Origin: Lineus longissimus
Lineage: Eukaryota > Nemertea > Pilidiophora > Heteronemertea > Lineidae
Length of the DNA stretch: 64,000 nucleotides
Direction: 5' to 3'
NCBI RefSeq assembly: GCF_910592395.1
Contig: NC_088309.1
Location: 7,752,501-7,816,500 of the forward strand
The notes beneath the pieces are model-generated. The model did no database searches, was not told where the DNA came from, and saw only the letters and a program-made list of their open reading frames with translations. A program made the translations under genes and the position numbers. Position 1 is the stretch's first letter, and each line of letters begins with the position of its first letter. Below are positions 26,065 through 36,312 of this stretch, piece after piece.

Positions 26065-27766
26065 ATGACAAGTTTATCGAACTGGTTTGTTTTACTCGTG
26101 CTTTGCCATAGTGGCCTAGGAAGTGAAAAATGTAAAGAGATTAGATACATTGGAGGTGACCTTGTAAAGGAAAATAAGACACATGATGCTTTTCTATGGG
26201 TGTTCCTCAGTCCATCCTACACCATCAGTGCTGATGGGAATGTAATAGGATGGCAGTTTATGAATATGCGCGCCAGCAAGTTTTACCTGGACATTTGGGA
26301 AAAAGTGACAGTCTTCAGGTACAAACTAATTAGCAAGACGGAATTTTCAAACGCTCCAGTTGGGCTGAACACCATGCACCTTAGCACACCAATAGCGGTA
26401 AGTTATAAGCAACTCTTATCAATCCATCCATTTTCTCTTTTCTGGAGAGAAATTATATGGTATCCTTCGGCGTATTCCAATTCTTCGTCTTCGGTGTTCC
26501 TGGGACTTTCCGTCTGTTTTAACAATTTTAACGAAGTGCAGGGGCGCATTCAAATTTGGATGTGATAGCGTCTAAAATTTTCCGGTACTGTCTGATCGAG
26601 TGCCGAACAAGCTTTTTTGTTGCGACCTGCGATTATAATCCCTGCTACAAGATTAGGCCGGCGACAAAAGATCTCTCGTCTGTGGGTCAAACCGGTAATC
26701 GTTTGGTAAGATGTTGATTGTACATTTAAGAGCTAGAATTTGAGTATAATGTTTTAAACTTAAGGCTTGAGGTTGCAGGCTCTACGAGGCCAATCAAGTA
26801 AGATTTTCTTCCCAGGTCAAGAAAGGACAGTACCTCGGTTTACATGTACCTACTGGATTTTTGGGAGGTGTGTCAAGGAGAAGTAAGGATAAGAGGTTGG
26901 CTTACCAATCCATTGGAGAGCACAGATATTATGATGAGATGTTGGTGGGCAACGGAAACGTGTTCGAGGGAAATTCAAGAAACTACAGAAAATACGGTGG
27001 AATGTACGCATTCAAAGCTTTACTCTTTGTTGAAAACACTGGTGAGTAAAACCAACGTATTAGTGATTATGGTGATAGTCAGTGGGTTCACAGCAAAGTC
27101 TGTTTGGATCAGATGAGAACCTCTCTAAAATGAAACAAATTTTGATTACCTGGTCAGTTCAGGTCCAACTTTGAACTCTGCTCTCATTAATAGCTTAAGT
27201 CATCTGAAATTCATATTACTTATTGTATATAATCATAGCGATAACCATTTCATCGATTCGACCATTATAATGTTTTAGTATTATTATTAAAGCCGCGAAT
27301 CTGCGTTATCATTATAAAGTGGGACTGTGGACTAATATAGGCTTTTTGCAATTAAAATGCAGTGTTTATATTATATGTGCCAACATCATCCTTAATTGTT
27401 TAGTAATAAAGAAATTACACAAGAGCTACATGTATATATCTTGCCTCGTTTGGGATCCTTTCACCAGCCTTTTGCTTACAAATGTGATTTGTTTTAGATC
27501 TCCGTGGAATATTAAAAGACTTCCTTTCTCTTTTAGATACGTCGTGCTACTGGTTGTTCACCAAAAACTCGGCCTTAGACGTCTCGAAGGTGGCCCTCAT
27601 CTCGACACAGACAACCGATGAGGTGCTCTCGTGTGCCCGGATGTGCAGTCATAATAAACAGTGTATGACCTTCAAGTTAAAGACGAGTACGAAGGAGTGT
27701 TCGATGTATCCTAGTGTCTTTGATACACTCCTGTCGCCGGGATCTGATGACATTTACGGAACATAG
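26065..27766 (+). CDS. secreted beta-sandwich-like + PAN/apple-like protein, copy 2
   Basis: Exons 26065-26397, 26816-27041 and 27537-27766 join in frame to 262 aa. The chosen ATG gives a clear signal peptide (MTSLSNWFVLLVLCHSGLGS). The open frame extends further upstream, but that sequence ends in a CTAG|GTAGG context that could be a 5' UTR splice acceptor. The domain core (SADGNVIGWQFMNM, SKFYLDIWEKV, YLGLHVPTG, YYDEMLVGNGNVFEG) matches the other copies. The segments after GGDLVKEN and after GGVS differ strongly. The third exon supplies the PAN/apple-like tail with four spaced cysteines. Copies 2 and 3 and their flanks are nearly identical over about 3.8 kb, so they arose by recent tandem duplication. 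Confidence 0.82.
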
Positions 27767-28119
27767 AAGTTGGTGGTACCCTTGGCGTACTTAGATCATT
27801 TGTTGCTTGAAATGTATTTGGTGCGTGTAGGGCTAGATCAAGAATGTGTACAATCATGTAGAATGAATCCGACTTTGGTCGAACATGCGGGCAAAGGCAG
27901 TAATAAAGTGTAGGCTATTTTCCGCATCTTATAGATCTTACGAAGAAATACAGTTGCCACGAATTCCTGAATGATTGTTTTGAATCTGATACATGTAGCT
28001 TTCCAGATAATGGTATCTCGAAAATCATAGTGAACGAAGCAAAGTTGTTGTTTGAAAACAAACGATTTGTGTTAGACTGCCTAGAGAATGGTCATCAGAG
28101 AATATTTAATATTGAACAA

Positions 28120-28392
28120 TCTCAGCATTTTCCGCCCATGCTTTGATTTGTGCAAAGAACGATCCAAACGTAGCATCCAATTATGCCTTTCTAGCAAAAC
28201 TGCGCACCCTGTGTATCGAACCAACTGAAAAATCCTGCGAACAATGCAACAGCGTGCACAGATCCGCACATCCTCTTTATAGAATGTTTCTGGGACAGCA
28301 TAGAACAAATACATGTATGTGATGTGTACGTTAGTAGCAAACGATGGAACATGACAGACAATGAACTGGTAGAAACATTGCTAGGGAAGTAA
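28120..28392 (+). pseudogene. non-LTR retrotransposon RT C-terminal relic (co-duplicated, copy a)
   Basis: In the plus strand downstream of copy 2, a broken frame ends with CEQCN, then HTDP/HRSAH, a LFIECFWDS-type stretch and ETLLGK before a stop. The spacing C-x2-C...H...ILF-x-C resembles the degenerate zinc knuckle near the end of many non-LTR retrotransposon ORF2 proteins. Compared with the matching relic at 34020, this copy has extra small indels. Alternatively it is decayed sequence of unknown origin. Confidence 0.4.
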
Positions 28393-29232
28393 ATAGATGG
28401 GCTTGACTTTGACGCAGTGTCCCACGTTCTTGTTCTTGATGTCACTGCCGCCACCTGCGGCCTTGAGGAAGAATGTTAAGAAGAATAGTTCACCGACACT
28501 CTTTCTTTTCTATTTTGTGCAATTTTTGTTGTTGCTGTTGACTAAATATACCTTGTTGTTTTGTAATCTTCTAGCAAAGGGGAAATAAAGAAATATATCT
28601 TTTAAGTCACACTGTCCAACATGTAGATTTTAAAAAATTAACCACGCCAAGATGATTTTACAGAGAAATGATTGAGCCAAGCTGGTTGACCACAGTTTGG
28701 TGCGCAGCGAGCAACAAAATAACGAATAGAATGAAAAAAAGATACAAAGGACAGTTTCTTCCATATCAGTTATAAATCATGATATAAGTACGGCATGTTA
28801 TGATAACTATCTGCGTTGAGATTTGTCCTGATCAACAAAGAACATACGATTTTGTTGGTCAATTTTGAGCTTTTAATTTCAGTTCGAAATCAGATTGTGA
28901 ATCGAATTTTGTCTTGGTAGCCCGCAGTTAAAGGCCATAACTCAAGGTTTTTTGGCATTTTCTGCTGTAAGACGATTTCAAAAGTGTACCTAACACTTTA
29001 TACAATACAGAAAACCAAATGCAATTAGCTCCATCCATTTTGAAGATATAGCCAATTATGTGTTTGACAACTTGATTACCTGATCAGGCTAGCAACTGGC
29101 TTGTTAGAGCCAGGCGGCGGGTTCAGCAAAAGTTGTGATGTAGATCAGGTTATCTGTACATGTCATGCAATCATAAAAGCAGGAGGGCCTTAATTAATTA
29201 TGCACACCTGGAAGTAATGTGTTTCATTCACT

Positions 29233-29586
29233 ATGGTGTATTGTGTGGCTCCGAATTGTGTCAAGGATAGCACAAAGAACAATCGAATGACGGATGGGAC
29301 CCATTTTCATGAATTTCCAAATCCAGTTGAACGAGAGAGGAGGAAGCTGTGGATTCGGAAGTGCAAACGTTTGGAGTGTTGGAAGCCTGGGCCTTCGGCC
29401 AAACTTTGCAGTGATCACTTTATCGATACGGATTTTCGCATGAAGCCGGATATCTGCATCCAACTGAATATTAAATGCCACTTGTTAAAAACAGCTGTTC
29501 CATCTGTATTCGATTTGACCAACCCCACTTACATGCGACAGCCTCCAAAGGAACGTTCGTTAGCCAAAAAACGTAAACATCAAGAA
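29233..29586 (+). CDS. THAP-domain transposase N-terminal exon
   Basis: 118 codons from ATG to a consensus donor (CAAGAA|GTGAGT). An open reading without splicing stops three codons later. The N-terminus has a complete THAP C2CH zinc finger: YCVAPNC at residues 3-9, HFHEFP near 24, a conserved tryptophan in LWIRKCKR, CSDHF near 60, and the closing AVPSVFDL box (family consensus AVPTIF). THAP fingers bind DNA sequence-specifically. A basic tail (KKRKH) follows. Its place inside a TTAA-flanked element makes it a Kolobok-type transposase exon rather than a host gene. Later exons were not identified. Confidence 0.85.
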
Positions 29587-30114
29587 GTGAGTTGAACACT
29601 ATTTCATGATTTATACACTGCTGATGCACACAACACTCATACTACCCAAATGGCACATGTCATCCACTGTACAGTGGCTACACAACCATGTCAACTGCAT
29701 TTAATGCCCGAGGCTGCTCAGGTCGGTTGTTGTACATAATGTGTAGGCCCTATTGGGGCCTGTGATACCGCATAGTGTCTTCTTGTGTTCCAGCCATAGC
29801 AAGGTGACAGCGACACAGGTCAGTGTCAGTGACAGCCACTGTCAATGACAGATTATTGTCATCTGACATCTAGGCCTATCTTACGTTGCACGGCATTATA
29901 TCGTCACGTCAAGATGATTGTGCATAATACCGTCACTTTTCAATAGTAGTTCAGCGTCATGACATAACTGGCGATACAACACAGACGAGGCGAAACAATA
30001 TTGTGCAACATTAGTCTGTTCAAAAATCATACATGTTATGCATCTGCAACCGTCTATCAATGTCTTCTTTGCTATATCGGCAGGTCTACCATGCAAATTG
30101 GTTAACCACAAATT

Positions 30115-30267
30115 CTAATCACTTTCGTCCGAATGATCACTCTCATTATGATCTAGTGATATTAATGGCTCGAACATGTACGGCTCAACGTTTAAATATC
30201 CTTCTGTATCGACCAAAACATCCTCAAATTCACTGCTCTCACTCTCTGAACTGTATGCGGAAGCCAT
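30115..30267 (-). CDS. small acidic ORF inside the Kolobok-type element
   Basis: A 50-codon minus-strand frame rich in Ser/Glu/Asp, with SSESESSEFEDV at the start, PYMFEPL in the middle and HSDESD at the end. After one stop, the same frame continues about 70 codons with a GCRCITC motif. Acidic N-terminus plus a PYxFEP motif followed by Cys-rich sequence recalls invertebrate proteins carrying the P2X7 cytoplasmic ('ballast') type zinc domain. The Cys-rich part is too degraded to confirm this. Treat as a transposon-borne relic. Confidence 0.35.
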   Translation of the reverse strand: MASAYSSESESSEFEDVLVDTEGYLNVEPYMFEPLISLDHNESDHSDESD

Positions 30268-30508
30268 CTTGCTTTGTTCTGACTGGCCTGATCTACGTCA
30301 TCAAAAAATCCCTAGCGGCCACATGTGGAACTAATCTAAAGTTGTGTGTGGTGGGAAATTCAAATAGTTTAAAATTGAAAATTGAAATAACTAAATAATA
30401 ACTTTATTATTAGAATTTTGTTAATGTCTGGGATCTTGTTTTTTTAACCCTCAACATATTTCATGAGTATCAAGCATGTTTTCAAACCTTGATATATATG
30501 GCCTTTAA

Positions 30509-31973
30509 ACAACAAATCAAATTCAAATAAAGGCCTACAGTAATTGTGCCATTTAAAATTACGGTTTTTATTACATTATGCACTTAATATTAATAAATAA
30601 ATAATGCATCAAACCTAATTTTTATCCATACGTACATGTATGTTTGAGGATTCTTTAATGCACCGGTAAATCATATATCACGCTTATTTGAGTTGCCCCA
30701 TGCACTGTGTATATTATCAGTCAGTGTGTAACGATCATTTATTTCACCAACAGATATATTATTGCAAGACATCACTATTTTATATCAATTCTGAATTAAA
30801 AAATCCCGGTTATACGTTGTTGACATTTTTGTTACATTTTTCCGTAGCGGGAAAAATCTGAATTGTTTGATGATGTAAATGTTGACCCACGCGGCATAAT
30901 CAATCTGAAGCTACAAACTAGACAGTCTTCTGCCGACGGCCTTAGGAATCATCGGCCTGATGCTGTTCGTCAAACGGGCTGAATACCTTATACATGATAA
31001 CTAGATGGACATGTATGTGTGGCTTCGTTACGTGAACAACTAGTTTGGCCGTTATTCGTACCGGTGTCTACGTTTACGTCATCTCACATGATCCGCATCG
31101 TCGCTCCTTTCATTTGTCGATAAAAGCAAAGTGGAGCCTGAATTATGGATTTGCAATGGTTTCAGTGATATTAAAGTAATAACTTTTTCCACTTATTGAT
31201 ATGCTTGCCAACTTATCAGTGCGAGTACTGCCGAGTTAACATGAAATAGTAAGTTAATAAAATCTGCAGCATATAAATTTTTCTAAAATTATCAACCAAG
31301 TTGCATTTGATACCACATCAATCTTCCGCCATTGTAATCCGGAGTTTTGCGGACATAATGCAATTTTGAAAGAGATTTCTTGATTCAAACACTTACTGTC
31401 TGTCGCCTGTTCGTTGGCAGGTCATTTTGCGTGATTTTATGTCATGCTGATAAGGAGGTCCAAAATCAACGCATGCAGGTCATTGGTTTCAATTTAGTCA
31501 TCCTGGAGAATCAACACCACATTTCCCAATCGCGAGGGTATGGTTCAAGGTACTTTAACATTTAGAACCATCATATTGTTATTTTGATCTAAACTTTTAG
31601 CATTTTCTTTGGGTTAGCGAGGTGACCTCGGGAATAGCGATGACTTTCATTGTACCGAGAACCAAAATGCCCTCGAAAATTGTGTAGCTGATTCTTCAGG
31701 CGGAAGTGCATTTACCAATTATGGACACTCAGCAGACAGAAGATGGAATGACTCAGTTTGAGAGAATGTTTTTGACGACGAAAAGTTGTGCAGTTACATA
31801 GTAGGGAAGGGATCGTGGCTTTCTTGCTGCTGTCTTAAGTCTTGCAAGTCGGCGGATTAAAGTTGAGGCTTGAACGGATGTATTGCGGCCAATGGACTGT
31901 TAAACTGTGCCAAAATTGGACTTGGATCAACAAAACTATCAGGCCTTTCATTCTAGGTAGGAGTCAATACGAA
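30509..31973. repeat. array spacer upstream of copy 3
   Basis: Gene-free sequence homologous to the spacers ahead of copies 2 and 4, including the palindromic GAGGTGACCTC block near 31620. Differences from the copy 2 spacer are scattered substitutions and short indels. Confidence 0.6.
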
Positions 31974-33672
31974 ATGACAAGTTTATCGAACTGGTTTGTT
32001 TTACTCGTGCTTTGCCATAGTGGACTAGGAAATGAGAAGTGTACAGATATCAGATACATTGGGGGTGACCTTGTAAAGGAAAATGAAAGACACCGTACTG
32101 CTCTACGGGTGTTCCTCGGTCCATCCTACACCATCAGTGCTGATGGGAATGTAATAGGATGGCAGTTTATGAATATGCGCGCCAGCAAGTTTTACCTGGA
32201 CATTTGGGAAAAAGTGACAGTGTTCAGGTACAAATTAATTAGCAAGACGGAATCTTCAAACGCTCCAGTTGGGCTGAACACCATGCACCTTAGCACACCA
32301 ATAGCGGTAAGTTATAAGCAACTATTATCAATCCATCCATTTTCCCTTTTCTGGGGAGAAATTACATGGTAACTTCGGCGTATTCCAATTCTTCGTCTTC
32401 GGTGTTCCTGGGACTTTCCGTCTGTTTTAACAATTTAAACGAAGCGCAGGGGCACATTCAAATTTGGATGTGATAGCGTCTTAAATTTTCCGGTACTGTC
32501 TGTGATCGAGTGCCGAACAAGCTTTTTTGCTGCGACCTGCGATTATAATCCCTGCTACAAGATTAGGCCGGCGACAAAAGATCTTTCGTCTGTGGGTCAA
32601 ACGAGAAATCGCTTGATTAGATGTTGATTGTACATTTAAGAGCTAGAATTTGAGTATAATGTTTTAAAATTAAGGCTTGAGGTTGCATGCTCTACGAGGC
32701 CAATCAAGTAAGATTTTCTTCCCAGGTCAAGAAAGGACAGTACCTCGGTTTACATGTACCTACTGGATTTTCGGGAGGTGTGTCAAGGAGAAGTAAGGAT
32801 AAGAGGTCGGATTACCAATTCTTTGGAGAGCCCGGATATTATGATGAGATGTTGGTGGGCAACGGAAACGTGTTCGAGGGAAATTCAACAAACTACAAAA
32901 AATACGGTGGAATGTACGCATTCAAAGCTTTACTCTTTGTTCAAAACACTGGTGAGTAAAACCAACTTATTGGTGATTAGGGTGATTGTCAGTGGGTTCA
33001 CAGCAAAATCTGTTTGGATCAGATGAGAACCTCTCTAAAATAAAACAAAATTTGATTACCTGGTCAGTTCAGGTCCAACTTTGAACTCTGCTCTCATAAA
33101 TAGCTTAAGTCATCTGAAAATATACTACATACTGTATATAATCATAGCGACAACCATTTCATCGATTCGACCATTATAATGTTTTAGCATTATTATTAAA
33201 GCCGCGAATCTACGTTCTCACTAAGTAGGACTGTGGACTAATATTGGCTTTTTGCAATTAAAATGCAGTCTTAAGATTATATGTGCCAACTTCATCCTTA
33301 ATTGTTTAGTAATAAAGAAATTACACAAGAGCTACATGTATATATCTTGCCTCGTTTGGGATCCTTTCACCAGCCTTTTGCTTACAAATGTGATTTGTTT
33401 TAGATCTCCGTGGAATATCAAAAGACTTCCTTTCTCTTTTAGATACGTCGTGCTACTGGTTGTTCACCAAAAACTCGGCCTTAGACGTCTCGAAGGTGGC
33501 CGTCATCTCGACACAGACGACCGATGGTGTGCTCTCGTGTGCCCGGATGTGTAGTCATAATAAACAGTGTATGACCTTCAAGTTTAAGACGAGTACGAAG
33601 GAGTGTTCGATGTATCCTAGTGTCTTTGATACACTCCTGTCGCCGGGACTTGATGACATTTACGGAACATAG
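31974..33672 (+). CDS. secreted beta-sandwich-like + PAN/apple-like protein, copy 3
   Basis: Exons 31974-32306, 32726-32951 and 33443-33672 give 262 aa with the same phases as the other copies. The signal peptide ends GLGN. The conserved core is almost identical to copy 2 at the DNA level. Differences cluster in two short stretches: about 25 codons after the mature N-terminus (KCTDIRY, ERHRTALRVFLG) and the segment between HVPTG and YYDEM (FSGGVSRRSKDKRSDYQFFGEPG). Exon 3 encodes the PAN/apple-like tail with cysteines in SCYW, SCARMC, QC and EC. Confidence 0.82.
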
Positions 33673-34019
33673 AAGTTGGTGGTACCCTTGGCGTACTTAG
33701 ATCATTTGCTGCTTGAAATGTATTTGGTGCGTGTAGGGCTAGATCAAGAATGTGTACAATCATGTAGAATGAATCCGACTTTGGTCGAACATGCGGGCAA
33801 AGACAGTAATAAAGTGTAGGCTATTTTCCGCATCTTATAGATCTTACGAACAAATACAGTTGCCACGAATTCCTGAATGATTGTTTTGAATCTGATACAT
33901 GTAGCTTTCCAGATAATGGTATCTGGAAAATCATAGTGAACGAAGCAAAGTTGTTGTTTGAAAACAAACGATTCGTGTTAGACTGCCTAGAGAATGGTCA
34001 TCAGAGAAATTTAATATTG

Positions 34020-34293
34020 AACAATCTCAGCATTTTCCGCCCATGCTTTGATTTGTGCAAAGAACGATCCAAACGTAGCATCCAATTATGCCTTTCTGGC
34101 AAAATTGTGCACCCTGCGTATCGAACTAACTGAAAAATCCTGCGAACAATGCAACAGAGTGCACACGGATCCGCAGATCCTCTTTATAGAATGTTTCTGG
34201 GACAGCATAGAACAAATATGTGATGTGTACGTTAGTAGCAAACGATGGAACATGACAGACAATGAACTGGTAGAAACATTGCTAGGGAAGTAA
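34020..34293 (+). pseudogene. non-LTR retrotransposon RT C-terminal relic (co-duplicated, copy b)
   Basis: Better preserved than the relic at 28120. It reads NDPNVASNYAFLAKLC, then CEQCNRVHTDPQILFIECF and a final ELVETLLGK before the stop. A second frame just upstream (33936-34133) suggests a frameshift. The C-x2-C-x-H-ILF-x-C layout is like the C-terminus of CR1/Jockey-type ORF2 proteins. It lies at the same distance after copy 3 as the other relic does after copy 2, so it was inserted before their duplication. Confidence 0.45.
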
Positions 34294-34669
34294 ATAGATG
34301 GGCTTGACTTTGATGCAATGTCCCAAGTTCTTGTTCTTGATGTCACTGCCGCCATCGGCCTTGAGGAAGAATGTTAAGAAGAATAATTCACCGACACTCT
34401 TTCTTTTCTATTTTGTGCAATTTTTGTTGTTGCTGTTGACTAAATATACCTTGTTGTTTTGTAATCTTCTAGCAAGGGGGAAATAAAGAATTATATCTTT
34501 TAAGTCGTAACTGTCCTACATGTAGATGTAAAAAATTAACCACGCCAAGATAATTTTACAGAGAAATGATTGATCCAATCTGGTTGACCACAGTTGGGTG
34601 CGCAGTGAGCAACAAAATAACGAATAGAATGAAAAAAGATACAAACGACAGTTTTTTCCATATTAGTTA

Positions 34670-36312
34670 TAAATCATGATATAAGTACGGCATGTTATGA
34701 TAACTATCTGCGTTGAGATTTGTCCTGATCAACAAAGAACATACGATTTTGTTGGTCAATTTTGAGCTTTTAATTTCAGTTCGAAATCAGATTGTGAATC
34801 GAATTTTGTCTTGGTAGCCCGCAGTTAAACAACAAATCAAATTCAAATAAAGGCCTACAGTAATTGTGCCATTTAAAATTACGGTTTTTATTACATTATG
34901 CACTTGATATTAATGAATAATGCATTAAACCTAATTTTTATCCATACGTACATGTATGTTTGAGGATTCTTTAATGCACCGGTAAATCATATATCACGCT
35001 TAGTTGAGTTGCCCCATGCACTGTGTATATTATTAGTCAGTGTGTAACGATCATTTATTTCACCAACAGATATATCATTGCAAGATATCACTATTTTATA
35101 TTAAATTCTGATTAAAAAACCCCGGTAATACGTTGTTGACATTTTGCTACATTTGACCGAAGCGGGAAAAATCTGAATTGTTTGATGATGTAAATGTTCA
35201 TTACATGTGTACCAGGATGTGTTGGGCTCTCTTTTGACGCACGCGGCATAATCAATCTGAAGCTACAAACTAGACAGTCTTCTGCCGACGGCCTTAGGAA
35301 GCATCGGCCTGATGCTGTTCGTCAAACGGGCCGAATACCTTATACATGATAACTAGATGGACATGTATGTGTGGCTTCGTTACGTGAACAACTAGTTTGG
35401 CCGTTCGTACCGGTGTCTACATTTGCGTCATCTCACATGATTCGCATCTGGCATTGACAGCAAAGCGGAGCCTGAATTATGGATGTGACTTAAAGTAATA
35501 TAATTATTTACTTTGTGATCTACTTACGATTAAAACGACTATCCCAGAGTTAACATAAAATATTCTATTGATAAAGTCTGCAGCAAATATCAATTGTTCT
35601 AAAATCATTAACCAAGTTGCATTTGACAGCTCATCAATCGCTTTCTGCAGAATTCCGCCATTGTTATCCGGAATTTTGCGGACAAAATGCAATTTTGAAA
35701 GAGATAACTGAATGGAATGGAATATTACTACATGTAGGTCATGTTTGCGAGATTTTATATCATGCTGAGAAGCAAGTCCATAGTCGACATCGCATGCACG
35801 TTTGGTTTCAATTTAATCAACAGTAACACCCTAGAGAATCAACAACACATTTCCCGAGGGTATTAGCCTCGGTCCGAGACACTTTCGAGCCATCATGATA
35901 TTCTAATTTCGATCAAACAATTTAACATTTTCTGTTGGTTAGCGAGGTGACCTCGGGAATAGCGATGACTCGCCATTTGTACCGAGAACATAAAATTCCC
36001 ACGTAAAATGTGTAGCTGATTCTTCAGGGTGAAGTGCATTTACCAATTATGGACTATGAGAAGACATGCTTTCTAAGATGGAACGACTCAGTATGAGTGA
36101 ATGTTTTTGACGACGAAAAGTTGTGCAGTTACATAGTAGGGAACGGATCGTGGCTTTCTTGCTGCTCTCTTAAGTCTTGCAAGTCGGCGGATTAATGTTG
36201 AAGCTTGATCGGATGTATTACGGTCTATATATGGACTGTTAAACTGTGCCAAATTTGGACTTGGATCAACAAAACTATCAGGCCTTTCATTCTAGGTAGG
36301 AGTCAATACGAA
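34670..36312. repeat. array spacer upstream of copy 4
   Basis: Gene-free, homologous to the spacers ahead of copies 2 and 3 but more divergent, with deletions around 35440-35520. It contains the intact TTAA site (34825-34828) that is interrupted by the Kolobok-type element in the preceding unit. Confidence 0.6.

Larger units (their letters stand above)
28932..30504 (+). mobile_element. Kolobok-type DNA transposon, internally decayed (TTAA target)
   Basis: A 1,573-bp insertion bounded by TTAA at 28928-28931 and 30505-30508. The uninterrupted paralogous site at 34821-34835 reads GCAGTTAAACAAC. The termini are AGGCCATAACTCAAGG and, on the other strand, AGGCCATATATATCAAGG. TTAA duplications, termini beginning AGG and an encoded THAP domain together match the Kolobok superfamily as known from Xenopus T2-type and related elements. 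No DDE transposase core was recognised in the remaining 900 bp, so it is probably a deletion derivative. It is present only in the spacer between copies 2 and 3. Confidence 0.75.
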
